Assembly: GCA_015068865.1 (NCBI GenBank)
Contig: SVJT01000004.1
Span: 1-34,633 of the forward strand
Reading direction: 5' to 3'
Source: Oscillospiraceae bacterium
GTDB lineage: Bacteria; Bacillota; Clostridia; UBA1381; UBA9506
Length of the DNA: 34,633 bases
The notes under the pieces were generated by a model. The model was not told the origin of the DNA, searched no databases, and worked only from the letters and a program-made list of their open reading frames with translations. Shown here in pieces: positions 7,812-15,366 of the stretch. How positions within the stretch are numbered: the first letter of the stretch is position 1; every line of letters begins with the position of its first letter. A program made the translations under genes and the position numbers.

Positions 7812-8183
7812 CTATTCCTCCATTTCGTCAAGCATGGCTCTGAGTTCCTGTATATCTTTATCTGTAAATGTCTGTTCTTCAAAAAAAGCTGCTGTAAATT
7901 CCCGAACCGAACCATTATATAAGCTTTGAATCAAATTCTTTGTTTGCGATTGACGATATTCTTTTTCCGTAATCATCGATGTGTAATAATATAATTTTCC
8001 TTGTTTTTCCGCCTTCAGTGCTCCTTTTTCCACCAACCTGGTAAGAAACGTGGCAATGGTCGTTTTCTTCCATCCCTTCGACTCCACTGCTCTGCCTATT
8101 TCTAAGGATGTTATCGGCTCCTTTGCCTTCCATATCACCTTCATAATTTCCAGTTCTGCCTCACCAATACTAATATGCTTCAT
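7812..8183 (-). CDS. BlaI/MecI family transcriptional repressor
   Basis: This 123-residue protein matches BlaI/MecI/CopY repressors in length and layout. A winged helix covers about residues 5-72 (GEAELEIMKVIWK, then TIATFLTRLVEKGAL, with a wing near YYYTS), followed by a helical dimerisation tail. In known systems the dimer sits on TACA/TGTA dyads and is inactivated by cleavage when the M56 partner is triggered. Here the partner gene follows after 3 bp and two dyads overlap the promoter, so autorepression is well supported. The start at ATG 8183 has GGAGGG seven to eight bases upstream. The expected cleavage region lies in the tail, but the exact bond cannot be read from the sequence. Confidence 0.93.
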   Translation of the reverse strand: MKHISIGEAELEIMKVIWKAKEPITSLEIGRAVESKGWKKTTIATFLTRLVEKGALKAEKQGKLYYYTSMITEKEYRQSQTKNLIQSLYNGSVREFTAAFFEEQTFTDKDIQELRAMLDEMEE

Positions 8184-8204
8184 TTTCTAACCCTCCAATT
8201 CATT

Positions 8205-8216
8205 CTACACGTGTAG
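8205..8216. promoter_or_regulatory. BlaI operator O1
   Basis: This is a perfect 12-bp palindrome, CTACACGTGTAG, matching the TACA-N2-TGTA core of BlaI/MecI sites. It lies just downstream of the likely transcription start of the cassette. Confidence 0.8.
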
Positions 8217-8220
8217 TTTA

Positions 8221-8246
8221 TTATATTCTACCATTGTAGAATATAA
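8221..8246. promoter_or_regulatory. BlaI operator O2
   Basis: Two perfect 11-base arms (8221-8231 and 8236-8246) surround CATT, giving the shared core CTAC-N4-GTAG. Its centre is 23 bp from that of O1, and it covers the -10 element and most of the spacer of the blaI promoter, so bound repressor should block polymerase. Confidence 0.82.
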
Positions 8247-8253
8247 ATGTCAA
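8225..8253 (-). promoter_or_regulatory. SigA-type promoter of blaI
   Basis: On the - strand TTGACA (8248-8253) and TAGAAT (8225-8230) are separated by exactly 17 bp. The -35 matches the SigA consensus fully and the -10 has five of six matches. Confidence 0.85.
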
Positions 8254-8274
8254 CCTATTTTTTAAATTTTACAC

Positions 8275-8310
8275 AAAAAAAATCGGTTGGACACTATCCA
8301 ACCGATTTTT
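8275..8310 (-). terminator. Terminator of rhaB
   Basis: A perfect 14-bp stem (8278-8291 with 8297-8310) and a 5-nt loop are followed on the - strand by a run of eight T. It begins nine bases past the rhaB stop and insulates the blaI promoter. Confidence 0.88.
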
Positions 8311-8319
8311 AACTGTATC

Positions 8320-9624
8320 TTATAATGCTTTTAACTGTGTCTTCAGATTGCCAATGGCTGTTGCCTCGATGGGACCGGTTCGTACAGGCTTACCTGTATA
8401 TTCCTCTGTCAGTTGATTCAAGTATTTATCCTGACAGCCACCACCCACAATGTTAATACCGTCTACTGCTTCGCCGGTAACCTTTTCAATTTCCTCCACC
8501 ACTCTCTTGTAAGAAGCCGCCAGAGAATGATATACACTGGCAAGTACATCCGCAATGGGTAAATCCTTTTCACCTAAGCAATCCCGCACTGCTTCAATCA
8601 TATTCTCCGGTGCCACAAGGCGCTCATCATTAGGGTCAAATGTCTTTTTATAGCTGCTGTCCATAGCCATAAACATCATTTCATCGTATGTATATTTCTT
8701 ATCCAAATTCTTTCTGATGTTCTGGAACAGCCACATACCCATAATATTTTTCAGAAAACGATAGGTATTATTCACGCCACCCTCGTTCGCAAAGTTAGCT
8801 TCCATTGCCTCTTTTGTCAGCACAGGATACTTATTTTCCGCACCAACCAAACTCCATGTGCCGGAAGAAATAAACACACCATGGTTAGAGAAGGTGCAGG
8901 CAGCCACAGCAGAAGCCGTATCGTGAGCCGGTGCAAACACCACTTTAGCATCAAAGCCTACATAGTCCTTAATTTCATCCTTTAAGTTACCCACAACGCT
9001 ACCCGGAGGGCAAATAGGAGCGAAAATTTCAGGATTTATGCCCAGACTTTTAATAATCTCTGCATCCCAGTCTCTTGTTTCAGCATTGACCAAAGAAGAA
9101 GTGGACGCAATGGTATATTCATTCTTAATCACGCCGGTTAAACGATAGGAAAGATATGCCGGCATCATCAGAAGATATGCCGCCTTCTCTATCTTGCCGG
9201 ACTGTACATCACAGTAAAGCTGATAAATGGTATTGTAATTTGCTCTTTGAATGCCGGTTTTGGCATATAAATCTTCGCGACTGATGATGGCATCCACCTT
9301 TTCAGGCACACCCACAGTTCTGTCATCGCGGTAAGCAACCGCCGGCAGAATTTCTTTTTTATTTTCATCTAAGAGCACATAGTCAACACCCCAGGTGTCA
9401 ATGGCAATACTTTTGGGGATAATGCCTACATCATTACACTTTTTAATGCCTTCAACAATGGAACTCATCAAAGCTTCCACATTCCAGGCAAAGGTGCCGT
9501 CAACTGTTTCAAAACCGTTTTCAAAGCGGTAAATTTCCTGTGTTTTAATTTCACCATTTTCCATACAGCCCAAAATATGACGACCGCTGGATGCGCCAAT
9601 ATCTATGGCTAAACAATAATCCAT
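8320..9624 (-). CDS. rhaB: Rhamnulokinase (FGGY family)
   Basis: This 434-residue cytoplasmic kinase phosphorylates L-rhamnulose to L-rhamnulose-1-phosphate. The N-terminal FGGY half shows IDIGASSGR near residue 7, DTWGVDY, and YRDDRT, followed by GIQRANYNTIYQL. The C-terminal half shows GTWSLVG and IVGGGCQDKYLNQL, then a run ending EATAIGN. These are RhaB-like rather than xylulokinase-like. The start is ATG 9624 with GGAGG and a 7-nt spacer; a TTG five codons earlier overlaps the ribosome site. It is alone between its own promoter and terminator, with no rhaA or rhaD beside it, so the rest of the pathway must be elsewhere. Use on another ketose cannot be excluded. Confidence 0.9.
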   Translation of the reverse strand: MDYCLAIDIGASSGRHILGCMENGEIKTQEIYRFENGFETVDGTFAWNVEALMSSIVEGIKKCNDVGIIPKSIAIDTWGVDYVLLDENKKEILPAVAYRDDRTVGVPEKVDAIISREDLYAKTGIQRANYNTIYQLYCDVQSGKIEKAAYLLMMPAYLSYRLTGVIKNEYTIASTSSLVNAETRDWDAEIIKSLGINPEIFAPICPPGSVVGNLKDEIKDYVGFDAKVVFAPAHDTASAVAACTFSNHGVFISSGTWSLVGAENKYPVLTKEAMEANFANEGGVNNTYRFLKNIMGMWLFQNIRKNLDKKYTYDEMMFMAMDSSYKKTFDPNDERLVAPENMIEAVRDCLGEKDLPIADVLASVYHSLAASYKRVVEEIEKVTGEAVDGINIVGGGCQDKYLNQLTEEYTGKPVRTGPIEATAIGNLKTQLKAL

Positions 9625-9657
9625 GTAAATTCCTCCCAAGCTTTTTTCATTGCTTTA

Positions 9658-9686
9658 ATTGTACCGCATTTTCCCGTTTTTGTCAA
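9658..9686 (-). promoter_or_regulatory. Promoter of rhaB
   Basis: TTGACA (9681-9686) and TACAAT (9658-9663) on the - strand are 17 bp apart. The likely start is about 25 bases before the start codon. No clear operator was recognised. Confidence 0.8.
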
Positions 9687-9716
9687 TGCGTTACACGAAA
9701 CACAATCGCTTTTTAC

Positions 9717-9745
9717 TTGAATTAAAAGCTAAAATATGTTAAAAT
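9717..9745 (+). promoter_or_regulatory. Promoter of the acyl-ACP thioesterase gene
   Basis: TTGAAT (9717-9722) and TAAAAT (9740-9745) with a 17-bp spacer lie 31 bp before the GTG start. The promoter is divergent from that of rhaB, whose -35 lies 30 bp away. Confidence 0.65.
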
Positions 9746-9776
9746 ATTATTATTCTCAAGAAATGGAGTTTTCAAC

Positions 9777-10487
9777 GTGAAGCATACCTTCTCTTTCAGA
9801 CTAACTGCAGAAGATTTTGATGTTCAGGGCAATCTGATCCCCCGTCAGGTATTGAACATATTCCAAAAAGCTGCTGACAGTCATGCTATTCTCTTAGGAG
9901 TCGATCACGATGTTGTCGTGACTCACCATCTTCTCTGGGTGGTTACCCAAACCCGCTATCAGGTAATTTCTCTGCCCAAACCGGACGAAACCCTCACCAT
10001 CACCACCTGGCCCACGCCCCCCAACCGTTTAGGCAGCAAGCGTGAATATTTGATACAAAACGAGAACAATGAAATCTTAATCAAGGGTTCCTCTAATTGG
10101 GTGCTGATGGATATGGAAAGCCGCCGTCTTGCATCCTTTGCAGATATTTTCCCTGAAAACAGCTTCGTGGATGAATCTGTTTTCTCCGAAAAGGCACCAA
10201 GACTCCGCAACTTTGAAACCGACAACCAGCCTTATACTCTCTGTCCCGATGAATCCACTATAGATGTGAACGGTCATGTGAACAACACGTTTTATGCTGA
10301 TTTTGCCCTATCTGCTCTCGGAGATTTTAATGGCATCATTAGCACCCTTCAAATTGATTATCTCCATGAAGTACTCTGTCATGAACCATTAACTCTTTAT
10401 CATAAAATCGAAGAAAAAACAGCTTTTATTAAGGGCTTATCCGCCGATAATACACTAATGTTCACCTGTACGGTAAACGTAAAATAA
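9777..10487 (+). CDS. Acyl-ACP thioesterase family protein (double hotdog)
   Basis: This 236-residue protein resembles bacterial FatA/FatB-type acyl-ACP thioesterases, which free fatty acids from acyl carrier protein. The first hotdog half has FQKAADSHA and LLWVVTQTRYQV, then LTITTWP and SSNWVLMDMESRR. The second half has STIDVNGHVNNTFYADF, where the Asp and Asn/His positions match the family's active-site region. Length is typical of the bacterial group. The start is a GTG at 9777 with GGAG and an 8-nt spacer. The gene is a single transcription unit, with its own promoter and a terminator that overlaps its stop codon. A role in lipid turnover or in limiting chain length is inferred. Confidence 0.85.
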   Translation: MKHTFSFRLTAEDFDVQGNLIPRQVLNIFQKAADSHAILLGVDHDVVVTHHLLWVVTQTRYQVISLPKPDETLTITTWPTPPNRLGSKREYLIQNENNEILIKGSSNWVLMDMESRRLASFADIFPENSFVDESVFSEKAPRLRNFETDNQPYTLCPDESTIDVNGHVNNTFYADFALSALGDFNGIISTLQIDYLHEVLCHEPLTLYHKIEEKTAFIKGLSADNTLMFTCTVNVK

Positions 10488-10533
10488 AGAAACTGCAGCA
10501 GGACAAAGTTCTGCTGCAGTTTCTTTATTTTTT
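10483..10533. terminator. Bidirectional terminator shared by the thioesterase gene and mltG
   Basis: A perfect 19-bp stem (10483-10501 with 10511-10529) and a 9-nt loop carry A-rich and T-rich flanks, so it can work in both directions. It contains the TAA of the thioesterase gene (10485-10487) in one arm and the TAA of mltG (10525-10527) in the other. Confidence 0.9.
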
Positions 10534-11538
10534 CATATTTTGTTGATGCTCTTCATAGGTTTTTGCAAAACGATGTACACCGGTAGAATCCAGCACAAAG
10601 AACAAATACTCTGTCTCCGCCGGGTATAATGCTGCTTCTATTGCCGCCTTCCCCGGTGACGCAATCGGTCCCACCGGCAGCCCGGGATTCCGATAAGTAT
10701 TATAGGGCGAATCAATTTTCGTATCTGCAACCGAGAGCACCGCTTTTCTTTCTTTTAAAATATACTGTACTGTCGCACAGGATTCAAGATAAGGATATTG
10801 TTTATTCTTTAACCGGTTATGGAACACACTGGCCACCTTGTCCCGATCTTCATCCCCCATAGCTTCCCGTTCAATAACCGAAGCCAGAATAATAATTTCA
10901 TCGTCGGTCATCGAAAGTGCTTTCGCTCGCTTTCTATATTCTTCCATATAGATTTGGTCAAATCTTGAAAGCATTGTATTGATAATATTTTCTTCCGTAT
11001 CTCCCTTTTTAAACATATAGGTATCCGGGAATAAATATCCCTCCAACCGATTTTCCCGTTTGGGTAAATCTTTTAAAAACCAATAATCAAATTCAGTTTT
11101 TTCTGCCACTTTAAAAAAGCGTTCTCTATCTATTAAACCTTGTTCTTCCAAACGGTCTGCAATTTGTCTGAGTTCAAATCCTTCAGGAATTGTTACGCGA
11201 ACCAACACATTCTCCGGATTCATTAACCCCTTAAACACCGTTTCATAACCTGCTTTTTGGCTGAAGACAAAGCTTCCTTGTTGAAATTGTCCGTCATAGC
11301 CATTCTTTTTTGACGCCAAGCGAAACCAAAACGGATATTTTATGACTCCGTTTTCCTTTAAAACTTCTGCAATTTCTGCTGTTCCGCTGCCTTCTTCGAT
11401 TGTGACTGTCACCAGTTTATCACCGGGATTTCCCTTGTAATCGCTAATCACCGATGAAATATACCAACCAAACACAATTAAAAGCAGCACGAGAATCATC
11501 ATCAGCACTTTAAAACCTATGCTTTTTTTTCTTTTCAT
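10525..11538 (-). CDS. mltG: Endolytic murein transglycosylase
   Basis: This 337-residue YceG-family membrane enzyme cuts nascent glycan strands to set their length. A basic N-terminus (MKRKK) and one transmembrane helix at about 8-29 place the catalytic part outside the cell. A LysM-like region follows, then LEGYLFPDTY, the catalytic Glu in ASVIEREA, and SPYNTYRNPGLPVGPIASPG near the end, all hallmarks of MltG. Length is typical. The start ATG 11538 is 21 bp after tsaD. It is the last gene of the pnp-to-mltG run and stops inside a bidirectional terminator. Confidence 0.93.
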   Translation of the reverse strand: MKRKKSIGFKVLMMILVLLLIVFGWYISSVISDYKGNPGDKLVTVTIEEGSGTAEIAEVLKENGVIKYPFWFRLASKKNGYDGQFQQGSFVFSQKAGYETVFKGLMNPENVLVRVTIPEGFELRQIADRLEEQGLIDRERFFKVAEKTEFDYWFLKDLPKRENRLEGYLFPDTYMFKKGDTEENIINTMLSRFDQIYMEEYRKRAKALSMTDDEIIILASVIEREAMGDEDRDKVASVFHNRLKNKQYPYLESCATVQYILKERKAVLSVADTKIDSPYNTYRNPGLPVGPIASPGKAAIEAALYPAETEYLFFVLDSTGVHRFAKTYEEHQQNMKK

Positions 11539-11559
11539 CGGTAACCCCCGCTTTCCATT

Positions 11560-12567
11560 TTATAATTTCAGATTTGGAACAGCATTCAATGTACTGTCTG
11601 CAAAAATGCCCTGCTTGAATAAGTAATATCCTGCGCAACCAATCATCGCCGCATTGTCTGTGCATAGAATCAAAGGCGGATAATATAACGTTAACTTATT
11701 CTTCCGGGCTGCATCATCAAAGGCTTTTCTCAAAGCGCCGTTAGCGCTGACACCGCCGGCAAGTGTAACAACTTTGCAGTTTTTCTCACGAGCCGCCGCC
11801 ATGGTGTGTTCAACCAGCGCCTCTCCTACTGCACGCTGGAAGGATGCCGCCAAATCAGCCTTGCAAATCTCCTCACCCTTCTGCTCCTGCTTGTGTACAT
11901 AGTTAATCACAGCCGTTTTCACACCGCTGAAGCTAAAATCATAGCATCCGTCACCAAAGCAGACCCTTGGAAATTGAATCGCTTCGCTATTTCCTTCCTG
12001 AGCCAGTTTCTCCAATTTGGGTCCGCCGGGGTAGCCCAAGCCAAGCACTCGGGCAATTTTATCAAAAGCCTCTCCCGCCGCATCGTCACGGGTACGACCT
12101 AAAATTTCAAATTCTGTATAATCCTTCACATACACAATGTGACTGTGTCCACCGGAAGCCACCAGACATACAAAGGGCGGCTCCAGTTCAGGATGGGCAA
12201 TATAGTTTGCCGCAATGTGCCCATGAATGTGGTTCACACCCACAAGGGGCAAATTTCGAGCTGATGCAATGGCTTTTGCCGCCGAAACACCGGTGAGCAA
12301 GGCACCCACTAAGCCCGGACCGTAAGTCACCGCCACAGCCGATATATCTTCAAAGCCACAACTGGCTTCTTTTAAGGCTCTGCCAATCACATCCGGCAAA
12401 TTCAAAACATGGTTACGGGAAGCAATTTCCGGCACCACACCCCCATACCGCTCGTGTATAGGAATCTGTGATGAAATGATGTTAGAAAGCACGTCTCTGC
12501 CATCTTTTAAAACAGCCGCTGCCGTTTCATCGCAGGAAGATTCGATTGCTAAAATTAATTCACTCAA
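11560..12567 (-). CDS. tsaD: tRNA N6-adenosine threonylcarbamoyltransferase
   Basis: This 335-residue enzyme moves the threonylcarbamoyl group to A37 of ANN-decoding tRNAs, the last step of t6A formation, working with TsaB and Tsa[14 protein letters not shown] opens the ASKHA fold. HIHGH at 113-117 gives the two metal-binding His. SGGHSHIV and the late CTDNAAMIG (metal and nucleotide site) are intact. Translation appears to start at a TTG (12565-12567) with AGGAG nine bases upstream; no ATG fits the conserved N-terminus. It is 21 bp downstream of rimI, a common pairing. Its partners tsaB and tsaE are at 23619-24750. Confidence 0.96.
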   Translation of the reverse strand: MSELILAIESSCDETAAAVLKDGRDVLSNIISSQIPIHERYGGVVPEIASRNHVLNLPDVIGRALKEASCGFEDISAVAVTYGPGLVGALLTGVSAAKAIASARNLPLVGVNHIHGHIAANYIAHPELEPPFVCLVASGGHSHIVYVKDYTEFEILGRTRDDAAGEAFDKIARVLGLGYPGGPKLEKLAQEGNSEAIQFPRVCFGDGCYDFSFSGVKTAVINYVHKQEQKGEEICKADLAASFQRAVGEALVEHTMAAAREKNCKVVTLAGGVSANGALRKAFDDAARKNKLTLYYPPLILCTDNAAMIGCAGYYLFKQGIFADSTLNAVPNLKL

Positions 12568-12588
12568 GTTATTTCTCTCCTTTGTGCC

Positions 12589-13038
12589 CTACTGCTGTTC
12601 TGACAGAAATAATGTCATCAGCAAGGCATCCTCTTTGCCTTCATAGTATCCTTTGCGGCATCCGACTAAGCAAAACCCCATTGTTTCATACAAAGAAATG
12701 GCTGCCTCATTATGCTTTCGCACTTCTAAGGTCAAAGAGATTAACTGCTTTTCTTTTGCTATTGCAATCAAGGCTTCTATCAACTGTTTGGCAAGACCTT
12801 TGCGACGATAATCGGGATGCACCGCCACATTGGTGATCTGTCCTTCATCTGCCACACACCACATACCCATATAAGCAACCAGCTTATCCTCTGAAAAAAT
12901 CCCTCGGTATACAGTCAAAGGGCTTTCCAAATCCCCTCGAAACATAGCTTCCGTCCAGGGATGCGTGAAGCAAATCTTTTCTAACGCAGCCAAAGAAGGA
13001 ACCATTTCTTTCGTTAATTCTTTTATTATGTATCCCAT
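12589..13038 (-). CDS. rimI: Ribosomal protein S18-alanine N-acetyltransferase (RimI-like GNAT)
   Basis: This 149-residue GNAT acetyltransferase has ITNVAVHPDYRRKGLAKQLI, the acetyl-CoA binding motif (R-R-K-G-L-A), then TLEVRKHNEAAISLYETMGF, typical of RimI. RimI acetylates the N-terminus of S18. The call rests partly on position: rimI next to tsaD is widespread in Bacillota. It follows the Sua5-type gene by 10 bp. A relaxed substrate range, as reported for some RimI relatives, is possible. Confidence 0.88.
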   Translation of the reverse strand: MGYIIKELTKEMVPSLAALEKICFTHPWTEAMFRGDLESPLTVYRGIFSEDKLVAYMGMWCVADEGQITNVAVHPDYRRKGLAKQLIEALIAIAKEKQLISLTLEVRKHNEAAISLYETMGFCLVGCRKGYYEGKEDALLMTLFLSEQQ

Positions 13039-13048
13039 ACTTATACCT

Positions 13049-14086
13049 TTAAATCCGTTCTGTTTTTACTGCCACACCATCAGAGAGCACCTGACCGCCT
13101 GCCGCTTTTAATAAGCGATTTTTGAGTGCCGGCACAATGCCGCCACAGTCCGTGGGCAGTTCTGCTAAAATCACATTAGCTCCCAGCTCATCCATCCTCC
13201 GTAGCATATCAAACAGATTTCTGGCATAGTCCTCAGCATTTCGTCCGCAATCTAACAGAATATCTGCCTCATAGTGACCGCCACAGCTAAGCACACCGGA
13301 TTTTTTCCCTTCCTGCCGATACACAGCAAGATATTTTTCAATTAACTCTCTGTCACTTGCATCAACCAAAAACAGCTCCGCTTTGGGGGCATAGTGCCGA
13401 TATTTCATACCGGGGCTTTTGGGCACCTGCCGGCTATCCTTTAAAGCCGGTTCATAACGCACCTCACCCAAAACAGCCTGCAACGCTTCTATACCAACGC
13501 CGCCGGGGCGCAAAATCTGCGGCACCTCTCCGGTTAAATCTAACACCGTAGATTCAAGACCTACCCGACAGGCTCCGCCATCTATAATATAGTCCACCTT
13601 GCCGGATAAATCCGCTATCACATGCTCTGCCTTGGTGGTACTGGGACTACCGGACAAATTGGCGCTGGGGGCTGCTACAGGCACTCCGCTTTTTTCAATC
13701 AGCGAAAGGGCTACGGGATGAGACGGCATTCGCACCGCCACTGTATCAAGTCCGGCTGTTACCGTTTTAGAAATCAAGTTCGATTTTTCAAAAATAATGG
13801 TGAGAGGTCCCGGCCAAAAGGCTTCCATTAAGCGCTCTGCCTGCTCCGGAATAGACCGAACCACTTTTTGAAGCATCTCTCTGTCGCTAATGTGCACAAT
13901 CAGAGGATTATCCTGGGGTCTGCCTTTGGCAACAAAAATATTGGCAACCGCTGTTTCATTCAAAGCATTGGCACCCAAACCGTAAACAGTTTCTGTGGGG
14001 AATGCCACCAAACCGCCTGCAGCCAGTTTTTCTGCTGCTTCTTTGAGCACCTTGCTGTCTTCTTTCACTGTAATTACCTTTGTCAT
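13049..14086 (-). CDS. tsaC: L-threonylcarbamoyladenylate synthase, Sua5 type
   Basis: This 345-residue enzyme makes threonylcarbamoyl-AMP from threonine, bicarbonate and ATP, the first step of t6A synthesis. The YrdC domain (about 8-205) shows GGLVAFPTETVYGLGANA, KGRPQDNPLIVHI, VAVRMPSHP and VPVAAPSANLSG. The extra C-terminal Sua5 domain begins after SPGMKYRHYAPKAEL, making it the long form rather than the short TsaC/YrdC. It lies between pfkA and rimI on the - strand. Together with tsaD, tsaB and tsaE it completes the t6A set in this window. Confidence 0.94.
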   Translation of the reverse strand: MTKVITVKEDSKVLKEAAEKLAAGGLVAFPTETVYGLGANALNETAVANIFVAKGRPQDNPLIVHISDREMLQKVVRSIPEQAERLMEAFWPGPLTIIFEKSNLISKTVTAGLDTVAVRMPSHPVALSLIEKSGVPVAAPSANLSGSPSTTKAEHVIADLSGKVDYIIDGGACRVGLESTVLDLTGEVPQILRPGGVGIEALQAVLGEVRYEPALKDSRQVPKSPGMKYRHYAPKAELFLVDASDRELIEKYLAVYRQEGKKSGVLSCGGHYEADILLDCGRNAEDYARNLFDMLRRMDELGANVILAELPTDCGGIVPALKNRLLKAAGGQVLSDGVAVKTERI

Positions 14087-14110
14087 AATCTTCCCTCAAA
14101 TACAACATAT

Positions 14111-14152
14111 GGGGCTGTACGAAATAAACCCTTTCGCCAGCCCCTTTTTTTT
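14111..14152 (+). terminator. Terminator-like hairpin in the pfkA-tsaC gap, T-run on the + strand
   Basis: GGGGCTG (14111-14117) pairs with CAGCCCC (14138-14144), with an inner CGAAA/TTTCG stem, followed by eight T on the + strand. The genes here are on the - strand, where the hairpin follows eight A and no T-run comes after it. It therefore looks like a block against antisense transcription into pfkA, or a relic, rather than an end for pfkA. Confidence 0.55.
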
Positions 14153-14153
14153 G

Positions 14154-15116
14154 TTATAAGCTCAAGATTTTTGCCATGTTCATAATGTCCTGCGGCATAG
14201 TTTTTTTCATGTCAAGACCTTCCAGAATATCATAATCCACAATCACATCATTTTTAATTGCCACGGTGCGGTTGCCAATACCCTCGCTCAAAAGTTTAAC
14301 CGCATGAATACCCATTCGGCTGGCAAGCATACGATCGTTAACTGTGGGGCTGCCGCCGCGCTGAATATGTCCTAAAATCGTGGCACGGGTTTCAATGCCT
14401 GTTGCCTGTTCAATATGCTCGGCTAATTCTACAGAGCCACCAACACCCTCTGCCACAACAATTAAGTTATTCTCTTTGCCACGCTTTTTGCCGTCTACAA
14501 TCGGTTTAATAATATCCTTTTCAAAATCGTATGGATTCTCCGGAATAATGGCAGCTTCAGCACCGCAGGCAATGGCAACATAAGCCGCAATATATCCTGC
14601 ATCTCTGCCCATCACTTCAATCACAGAGCAGCGCTCGTGGGATTGTGCCGTATCGCGAATTTTGTCAATGGCATCTTTAACGGTATTGAGCGCCGTATCA
14701 AAGCCGATGGTAAGTTCCGTACAACCGATGTCATTATCAATAGTAGCAGGGATGCCGATGGTAGGCATACCGGCTAAAGACAAATCACGGGCACCACGGA
14801 AAGAACCGTCACCACCAATGACCACAATACCTTCAATACCGGCTTTTTGTGCCATTGCCACACCCTTTAAAACACCTGCCTGCGTGCAAAACTCAGGGCA
14901 GCGAGAGGATTGCAAAATGGTACCGCCTCGATGGAGAATATCAGACACACTACGAGCCGTCATCGTTTCAAACTGGCCGGTAATCAAACCGGTATATCCT
15001 TTGCGGATTCCGCAAACTTCCATATTGTTGGAAAGAGCCATACGCACAACGGAACGAATAGCCGCATTCATACCGGGCGCATCGCCACCGCTTGTTAAAA
15101 CACCAATTTTCTTCAT
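14154..15116 (-). CDS. pfkA: ATP-dependent 6-phosphofructokinase
   Basis: This 320-residue enzyme phosphorylates fructose-6-phosphate in glycolysis, and the length equals the usual bacterial PfkA. MKKIGVLTSGGDAPGMNAAI opens the protein; GGDGSF (101-106) is the nucleotide loop; ATIDNDI (125-130) carries the catalytic Asp128; a later MGRDAGYIA segment and HIQRGGSP complete the sugar-phosphate site. The start is ATG 15116, which gives the family N-terminus; the frame extends 12 codons upstream without support. It lies 19 bp after the small DUF2007-like gene. Confidence 0.96.
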   Translation of the reverse strand: MKKIGVLTSGGDAPGMNAAIRSVVRMALSNNMEVCGIRKGYTGLITGQFETMTARSVSDILHRGGTILQSSRCPEFCTQAGVLKGVAMAQKAGIEGIVVIGGDGSFRGARDLSLAGMPTIGIPATIDNDIGCTELTIGFDTALNTVKDAIDKIRDTAQSHERCSVIEVMGRDAGYIAAYVAIACGAEAAIIPENPYDFEKDIIKPIVDGKKRGKENNLIVVAEGVGGSVELAEHIEQATGIETRATILGHIQRGGSPTVNDRMLASRMGIHAVKLLSEGIGNRTVAIKNDVIVDYDILEGLDMKKTMPQDIMNMAKILSL

Positions 15117-15135
15117 GGCACTCACCCTTTCTTTT

Positions 15136-15333
15136 TTACAGTACTTTATCAATAATCACACTGTGAGCCTCAGAAAGCTCTGCTTCCGGCACTAAAACCT
15201 CATAGCAACCAAACTGATCATTACCGCTTTGATTCACACTGCGAATTTTAACCGGTAAGCCGGCTTCCTGTAAAAGCGTTCTGATTTTCTCAGCTGATTC
15301 TTTACTTTGTGTCACATAAACAACCATCCACAT
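15136..15333 (-). CDS. Small DUF2007-like protein
   Basis: This 65-residue soluble protein has a compact alpha-beta pattern: MVVYVTQSKESAEKIRTLLQ, a strand near VKIRSV, and CYEVLVPEAELSEAH. It resembles the short DUF2007-type proteins and those often found beside pfkA in Clostridia, where databases sometimes mislabel them as glutamate decarboxylase. Repeated small size, strand order and position between thrS and pfkA support a real gene. The ribosome site is weak (AAAGGCGG about 12 bases upstream), so translation may be low or coupled. No catalytic residues can be named. Confidence 0.7.
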   Translation of the reverse strand: MWMVVYVTQSKESAEKIRTLLQEAGLPVKIRSVNQSGNDQFGCYEVLVPEAELSEAHSVIIDKVL

Positions 15334-15366
15334 AGAATATCGACCGCCTTTTTCTGTTAAAATTAA

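Noticed and set aside
5472-8183. Beta-lactam resistance locus
   Set aside because: Although BlaI and an M56 protease are present, there is no penicillin-binding sensor domain in the protease and no beta-lactamase or PBP2a-like gene nearby.
14111-14152. Terminator of pfkA
   Set aside because: The T-run is on the opposite strand; on the transcribed strand the stem is preceded by A8 and not followed by T.
14662-15195. A 177-codon + strand open frame opposite pfkA
   Set aside because: It is antisense to a fully conserved PfkA, and its sequence reads as a reverse-frame shadow without domain features.
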